A stretch of 14,613 nt of DNA from Gammaproteobacteria bacterium (GTDB lineage: Bacteria > Pseudomonadota > Gammaproteobacteria > Arenicellales > Arenicellaceae): NCBI GenBank assembly GCA_003485905.1, contig DNHK01000094.1, positions 1 to 14,613 of the forward strand, given 5' to 3'. The first letter of the stretch is position 1, and each line of letters opens with the position of its first letter. This document shows positions 14,156 through 14,613 of this stretch, one piece after another. The notes beneath the pieces were generated by a model. It saw only the letters and a program-made list of their open reading frames with translations, did no database searches and was not told where the DNA came from. The position numbers were made by a program, and so were the translations under genes.

Positions 14156-14613
14156 TAATCAGCGGCCCCACTTGCCAACAAGTCGCTTGCGGCAGTTTGA
14201 TAGGCTTTCCGTCTCAACAACATCTCAAACCGACCACCGCCTAATTGTTCCCAAAGCACCACACAGCGTATCCCTGCTAATAACATTGTTCTAATCTTGT
14301 TGCTTACGGCTTCTTGCTCAAGAAAACGTTGCTCTCCTTGCACGTAAACTCTCGGTTTTAAAGGACTAACGGCTTCTAGGTAAAGCTCAGCACAGCTGGC
14401 AAAGAGCTCTTCGTCATCGAGAGTTTTAATCCAGTCTAATCGATCAATTACTTTCTGCTGGGCAATTGAGTTTGAGAACAAAGACTTCTTAAGTGATATC
14501 AAAGTATTCATATATCGATACACGTCTATGGCCTTTCCATCAGTGGCTTGCCCAATCCCACCCGCCATCAAACCTAACCCCCTGCCTAGCCCGGACCGGC
14601 TGCCAAACACCGA
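14155..14613 (-). CDS. hflD: HflD (high-frequency-lysogenization protein D / YcfC), C-terminal part
   Basis: The frame is open to the window edge, so the gene starts outside; the 152 residues here are roughly the C-terminal three quarters of a protein usually a little over 200 aa. It begins SVFGSRSGLGRGL, matching the mid-N-terminal AVFGG... block of E. coli HflD. The diagnostic C-terminal stretch is YLEAVSPLKPRVYVQG (about 78-93), then KIRTMLLAGIRCVVLW and EQLGGGRFEMLLRRKAYQTA. HflD is a helical, peripherally inner-membrane-associated protein. In E. coli it binds phage lambda CII, and its housekeeping role is unclear. It normally follows mnmA, which should lie just beyond the right edge. Here its stop codon shares a base with the SDR start. 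The GTG at 14610 is an internal valine, not the start. Confidence 0.9.
   Translation of the reverse strand, partial: SVFGSRSGLGRGLGLMAGGIGQATDGKAIDVYRYMNTLISLKKSLFSNSIAQQKVIDRLDWIKTLDDEELFASCAELYLEAVSPLKPRVYVQGEQRFLEQEAVSNKIRTMLLAGIRCVVLWEQLGGGRFEMLLRRKAYQTAASDLLASGAAD

Noticed and set aside
14608..14610. GTG read as the start of hflD
   Set aside because: The frame is open to the window edge, and the residues here match the interior of HflD; the true start is outside.
1..14613. CRISPR arrays, tRNA/rRNA genes, insertion sequences, phage or integrase genes
   Set aside because: I looked for repeat-spacer periodicity, transposase motifs and terminal inverted repeats, and saw none; the region reads as ordinary chromosome.

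Overview
The window looks like chromosomal DNA of a moderately AT-rich, free-living gammaproteobacterium. Two things point there. The right edge carries hflD, a gene essentially confined to Gammaproteobacteria. The centre carries a complete System I cytochrome c maturation locus in the order ccmABCDEFGHI, with ccmH and ccmI as separate genes as in Pseudomonas-type loci rather than fused as in E. coli. I cannot name the genus.

Layout. (1) 1-380, minus: the 5' part of a gene for a Wzx/MOP-type polysaccharide flippase, cut by the window edge. (2) 381-673: a divergent intergenic region with a candidate promoter for the flippase and a 9-bp tandem repeat. (3) 674-7952, plus: nine ccm genes. CcmABCD load heme onto CcmE and release it, CcmG supplies reductant, and CcmF/H/I ligate heme to apocytochrome c. 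Several junctions are ATGA or GTGA overlaps. The ccmG-ccmH junction is instead a 114-nt gap that can fold into a two-tier stem-loop. (4) 7953-7999: a short convergent junction with nested inverted repeats. (5) 8000-14613, minus: transcribed in the order hflD (partial), extended SDR, serine palmitoyltransferase-like enzyme, secreted lipocalin-like protein, MMPL/RND transporter. The first three are joined by 1-nt and 4-nt overlaps, the last two by a 6-nt gap.

The ccm half is textbook. The minus-strand half is the interesting part. The PLP enzyme closely resembles Bacteroidetes-type serine palmitoyltransferase, and the SDR has the features expected of a 3-ketosphinganine reductase. The two remaining products look like envelope lipid-trafficking parts: a twelve-TM MMPL/HpnN-like transporter, and a signal-peptide protein that I read as a distant relative of the yeast Svf1/CrtC-AttH lipocalin-like fold. 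Yeast Svf1 is reported to bind ceramide. My working hypothesis is a compact 'make and export a sphingoid or ceramide-like lipid' module downstream of hflD. The enzyme assignments rest on motifs. The export role is inference from domain type and gene order. No acyl carrier protein, acyl-activating enzyme or ceramide N-acyltransferase lies in the window.
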